A program made the position numbers and the translations under genes. Under the pieces are notes generated by a model. It was not told the origin of the DNA and ran no database searches. It saw nothing but the letters and a program-made list of their open reading frames with translations. Below, in pieces: positions 61,200-64,000 of a stretch of DNA of 64,000 bases. Every line of letters begins with the position of its first letter. Position 1 is the stretch's first letter. This DNA is from Seriola aureovittata (lineage: Eukaryota > Chordata > Actinopteri > Carangiformes > Carangidae), in the NCBI RefSeq assembly GCF_021018895.1, contig NC_079368.1, positions 4,557,501 to 4,621,500 on the forward strand, read 5' to 3'.

Positions 61200-61690
61200 T
61201 GATTCACTTACAGCTGTCCTGCAGCAGTGGAAGTAAATTAAGTTAACGCAAACAATTCCTACAGGTGCCACAACCTTTGATCATGTGCAAACTCTCTGTC
61301 TGTGCAAAGGCAGTGTTGCAACAAACTATTACTATTACTGTTACCGCACCCTCTGATGTATTAGTAGGACAATACTGTACCGCAGGCAGCAGTGCTGTAT
61401 GTTGTTGCAAAAGGCAAGTAACAAAGGAAGACAGACTGGTTGGTCAGGGTTTCATCCTACAGCAAGTTAATGAGCCAAAACTTTGGAGGAACAAAGGCAG
61501 ATGGTGGCCTCACATGATGGAAGAGCAGCACAGACTCCAGACTTAAACCCCATGGAGCTGGTTTTGGGATGAAATGGACAGGAGGTGAAGGCAAAGCAAA
61601 TATTTGCAGGAACTTCTGCAACAGTGTTGGGACAAACTTTCTGAACAAAATGGAGAAAGAAAGACGCCACAAGTGAGTTCAGCCGATCAA
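61200..61690 (+). mobile_element. Tc1-like transposon relic, copy B
   Basis: Reverse-complement relative of 25,590-26,200, sharing GGTGCCACAACCTTTGAT, GGCAGTGTTGCAACAAAC and GGAAGACAGACTGGTTGG-type words. Plus-strand codons read DLNPMELV, the catalytic Glu block, and LQELLQQCWDKLSEQ in another frame, so the transposase is frameshifted and has stops. Confidence 0.75.
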
Positions 61691-61767
61691 AAATTCAATT
61701 CAGGATTTAAGGTTCCATGATTCCTTTTTTCTCTTTATTATTAATTACTTCTGTGTTTTTATTTCAG

Positions 61768-61951
61768 AGTACACGAAGACAAACATCTGAGTAACAACAG
61801 AAAAAACGGAGGAGAACACTTTGAACACTTTGAACCCCTGCTGGTCCATCTGGAGGCTCTGGACCACATGACTCTCCTTCTCCCTCGGTGGAAGTATTTG
61901 ATGGCTAAAGGTGTCAGTGTGCTCCAGTCAGAGTGTTTGTCAGATGGTTGA
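61768..61951 (+). other. Orphan exon-like reading frame (possible terminal exon)
   Basis: After a good acceptor (TGTTTTTATTTCAG) the frame runs 60 codons to TGA: VHEDKHLSNNRKNGGEHFEH, then FEPLLVHLEALDHMTLLLPR and WKYLMAKGVSVLQSECLSDG. Composition and codon choice look protein-like. I could not find other exons of such a gene upstream, and I do not recognise the protein. A GTGAGT lies about 93 bases upstream at the end of the Tc1 relic. It may be the last exon of an unseen plus-strand gene, a pseudogene remnant or chance. Confidence 0.35.
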
Positions 61952-63513
61952 GTAGCGTCTGAAACCTCCTTGCCCCACATCTTTCCAGTGTCAGAACTAG
62001 GGGAGAAAGTAAAGATGGGTTTGGAATTTTCTCTCAGGATCGTTTTTCATTCTTTACACAACCATTTTTTTTTATGTATGTGGACAAAATGCCCTCTAGG
62101 AGACATTGTGTGAAAGTTTAAGCTCCATGTTTAAACTATAATCGCCTCTCTATGACGAGTGTCTTTTTGCCTGCTTTCAAGTGCGGCTGTTCAGAGTAAC
62201 TATAAATAACTCTTACTTCTGACTTGGTTGGACAACACGCAAACTAGTTTATTTCGAGCATACCGAGGCTCCACTGCAATGTCAGCTGTTATGTGCCAGT
62301 GATAGCAGCCTTCCTCCAGGACCTACAGGCTGTTCACAGACTCTTCAGCTGCAGCAGAGAAGGTGTGTTTGTACCAAACTCTTGCTTCAAACATGGAGGT
62401 TGAAAGTGTGAGTGTGTGGCATGTCTCACATGCACCGACTGAGTGAATTTAATGAGCAGCACGTTCCACTGCACTTTCCCACCTTGTCCACTCTCCTTGC
62501 TGCTACATAATTATGGTTAAGCTTAATTTACTCCCGTAACAGAAAATTGTCCTGGGTCGAATGAATTGCAGCCAACCATATCACATAAATACACACTTAC
62601 TGAACCTTATCATCCGAGTGGTGTGTTGCCCTCACCTCCTTCTGATCTAGTTGCCAACTAATATCCTCACCCCAGGTCTCATCGTAGACAGTGAAACCAG
62701 CTTTGACTCAACAGTCCTATGCCTCAGCTGATATTCAGCAGCTTCTTGTGCTCTCCACTTCCACCTTGCTCGATGCCAAACTTCTATCCTGGTAGTGCAT
62801 AAAGGGTGCTTGTGGGAAGCTGTAATCCGCTGCTCTGCACTGATGTTGTAGTAACTGTGAAGTCCTCCGCAGAGGCGCTAATGTGGGGTTGCCGCACGCT
62901 GATCAGATAGGACCTCCGTGCTCTTTCTCAGCTCCTTTGATGATGAAAGTCTGAAGACGAATGAGGGAGGAGCATTGTTCTTGTATTTGCAAGTAGAGCT
63001 GGTTGGTTCTATTCTTATAGTGCAGCATTCGTTCTGCTTTTCATATGAAAAAGGAAAATGTAAAAGTGTGTGTGTAGTTATTTTGTTATAAACCCTTTGG
63101 ATGCTAATTTTACTAAAGGAAAACATACTTGGAGAAGCAACAGGGGTTAGATTTATGATTTAGGGGGCGTTTTGGGGATTTAGATTTTGGGGATGAGGAC
63201 TAACTGATGAGTTTGGATGAGTTGATTGAGTATAAAGAAATCCACAGCTTGACAGAGCCACCATGCTTTGTTTGATTCCCTTAGTTTTGACAGTAGGCTG
63301 CTTCCTATCAGCCTACTGTCACACTGTTCTCATTTCTTTACATTCAGAAATATTATGTGAAATAAACAGTATATTATGAAAGGTGGAAACTGGGGTGCAG
63401 GTGTTCAGTTTTATCTGATCTTTTCTCTCTATTTTCATTTCCCCCCACCTTTCTGTCATCTTCTTTCTCTGCAATCTGTTTTTCTCCCCTCTTCAATGCT
63501 CATCCCTCTTGTC
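61952..63513. other. Stretch without a recognised gene; one perfect hairpin
   Basis: If the exon at 61,768-61,951 is real, this holds its 3' UTR; an AATAAA lies at about 63,360. A perfect 12-bp inverted repeat is at 63,288-63,321. Nothing else is recognisable. Confidence 0.35.
63288..63321. repeat. Perfect 12-bp inverted repeat, 10-nt loop
   Basis: TGACAGTAGGCT and AGCCTACTGTCA flank GCTTCCTATC. It could form a short hairpin; no U-tract or operator context gives it a role. Confidence 0.9.
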
Positions 63514-63931
63514 AGGTATGAGAAACTAAGGACTCAAAACGCAGACAAACAAAATGGGTGTAAACGGGGAAAAAAGGGTTTTAATAAAGAAAACCACCTC
63601 ACAAAACTGGCAAAATGGAACTAAGAAATAATCTAGAAACCAGTAACACAAAACGGAAGCTCAAGGACACACTCGGGAAACATGGCGAAACAGAAACAGA
63701 CCAACTGTTCAAGACGAGGAGAGACTTAAATACACAATGGAGGCAAGGGTGATTGAACACAGGTGTAACACATGAGGGCGGGGCAGACAATCAACAAGGA
63801 GGGAAACAGGACAAAGACAGGAAATAAGATTAACATTAGATACACAAGGAAGTCATCTTCAAAATAAAACAGGAAATGAAACTAATGTCCAAACACAAAG
63901 AGTCAAAGTGGCCCTCAGGGCAAATCATAAC
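63514..63931. repeat. Dispersed fish repeat at the window end
   Basis: Begins GTCAGGTATGAGAAACTAAG and runs to CCCTCAGGGCAAATCATAAC. A purine-rich body (ACAAACAAAATGGG, GAGACTTAAATACACAATGG) fits a class of teleost repeats I have seen without protein content. Class uncertain. Confidence 0.45.
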
Positions 63932-64000
63932 ACCTCTTGTCTTTGTCTCTCCTTCCTCTCCCTCTCTCTTCTCCTGTGTCAGTCTCTGTCGTTCCCAAAA

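Noticed and set aside
61759..61980. 73-codon minus-strand frame
   Set aside because: The plus-strand frame over the same bases has better protein character and a proper splice acceptor.

Overview
The window is vertebrate, almost certainly teleost fish, nuclear DNA. Genes are split into short exons with GT-AG introns, the sequence is AT-rich, (CA)n/(GT)n microsatellites are frequent, and relics of Tc1-like DNA transposons and fish-type inverted-repeat elements are scattered throughout. There are no operons, ribosome binding sites, CRISPR arrays or prokaryotic genes, and I saw no tRNA or rRNA gene. Most open reading frames on both strands are chance frames or lie inside repeats.

Two protein-coding genes can be rebuilt exon by exon, both on the minus strand. 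(1) slc4a5, the electrogenic sodium bicarbonate cotransporter NBCe2, runs from about 30,094 down to 834. I placed 25 coding exons whose splice phases all agree; joined they give 3,429 nt, or 1,142 residues plus a stop, close to the mammalian length. The C-terminus ends in ETTL, a class I PDZ-binding motif, and resembles the C-terminal exon of the NBCe1-C isoform of SLC4A4 rather than the C-terminus I recall for human NBCe2. (2) A tetraspanin of the TspanC8 group, closest to TSPAN15, runs from 58,837 down to about 44,141 in eight coding exons. Its last exon appears to carry a 1-nt deletion that shifts the frame in the cytoplasmic tail.

Layout: 1-833, sequence downstream of the slc4a5 stop; 834-30,094, slc4a5 with introns holding microsatellites, nested inverted-repeat elements and Tc1 relics; 30,095-43,500, intergenic or slc4a5 5' region with a deleted Tc1-like element (30.5-31.6 kb), a minus-strand Tc1-like element (39.9-41.8 kb), a LINE reverse transcriptase scrap (41.9-42.1 kb) and a Tc1 remnant inside an inverted-repeat element (42.2-42.9 kb); 43,500-58,837, the tetraspanin gene; 58,838-64,000, its promoter side, a second copy of the Tc1-like relic also found at 25.6-26.2 kb, one orphan exon-like reading frame on the plus strand, and more repeats.

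The two genes are neighbours in the same orientation, but nothing in the sequence links their functions. One moves Na+ and HCO3- across epithelial membranes; the other belongs to a family that controls ADAM10 trafficking. I did not find a new multi-gene system. The points most worth checking are the slc4a5 C-terminal exon choice, the tetraspanin frameshift, the CA repeat beside an slc4a5 splice donor, the orphan exon at 61.8 kb and the unassigned 124-codon frame at 23.0-23.35 kb.
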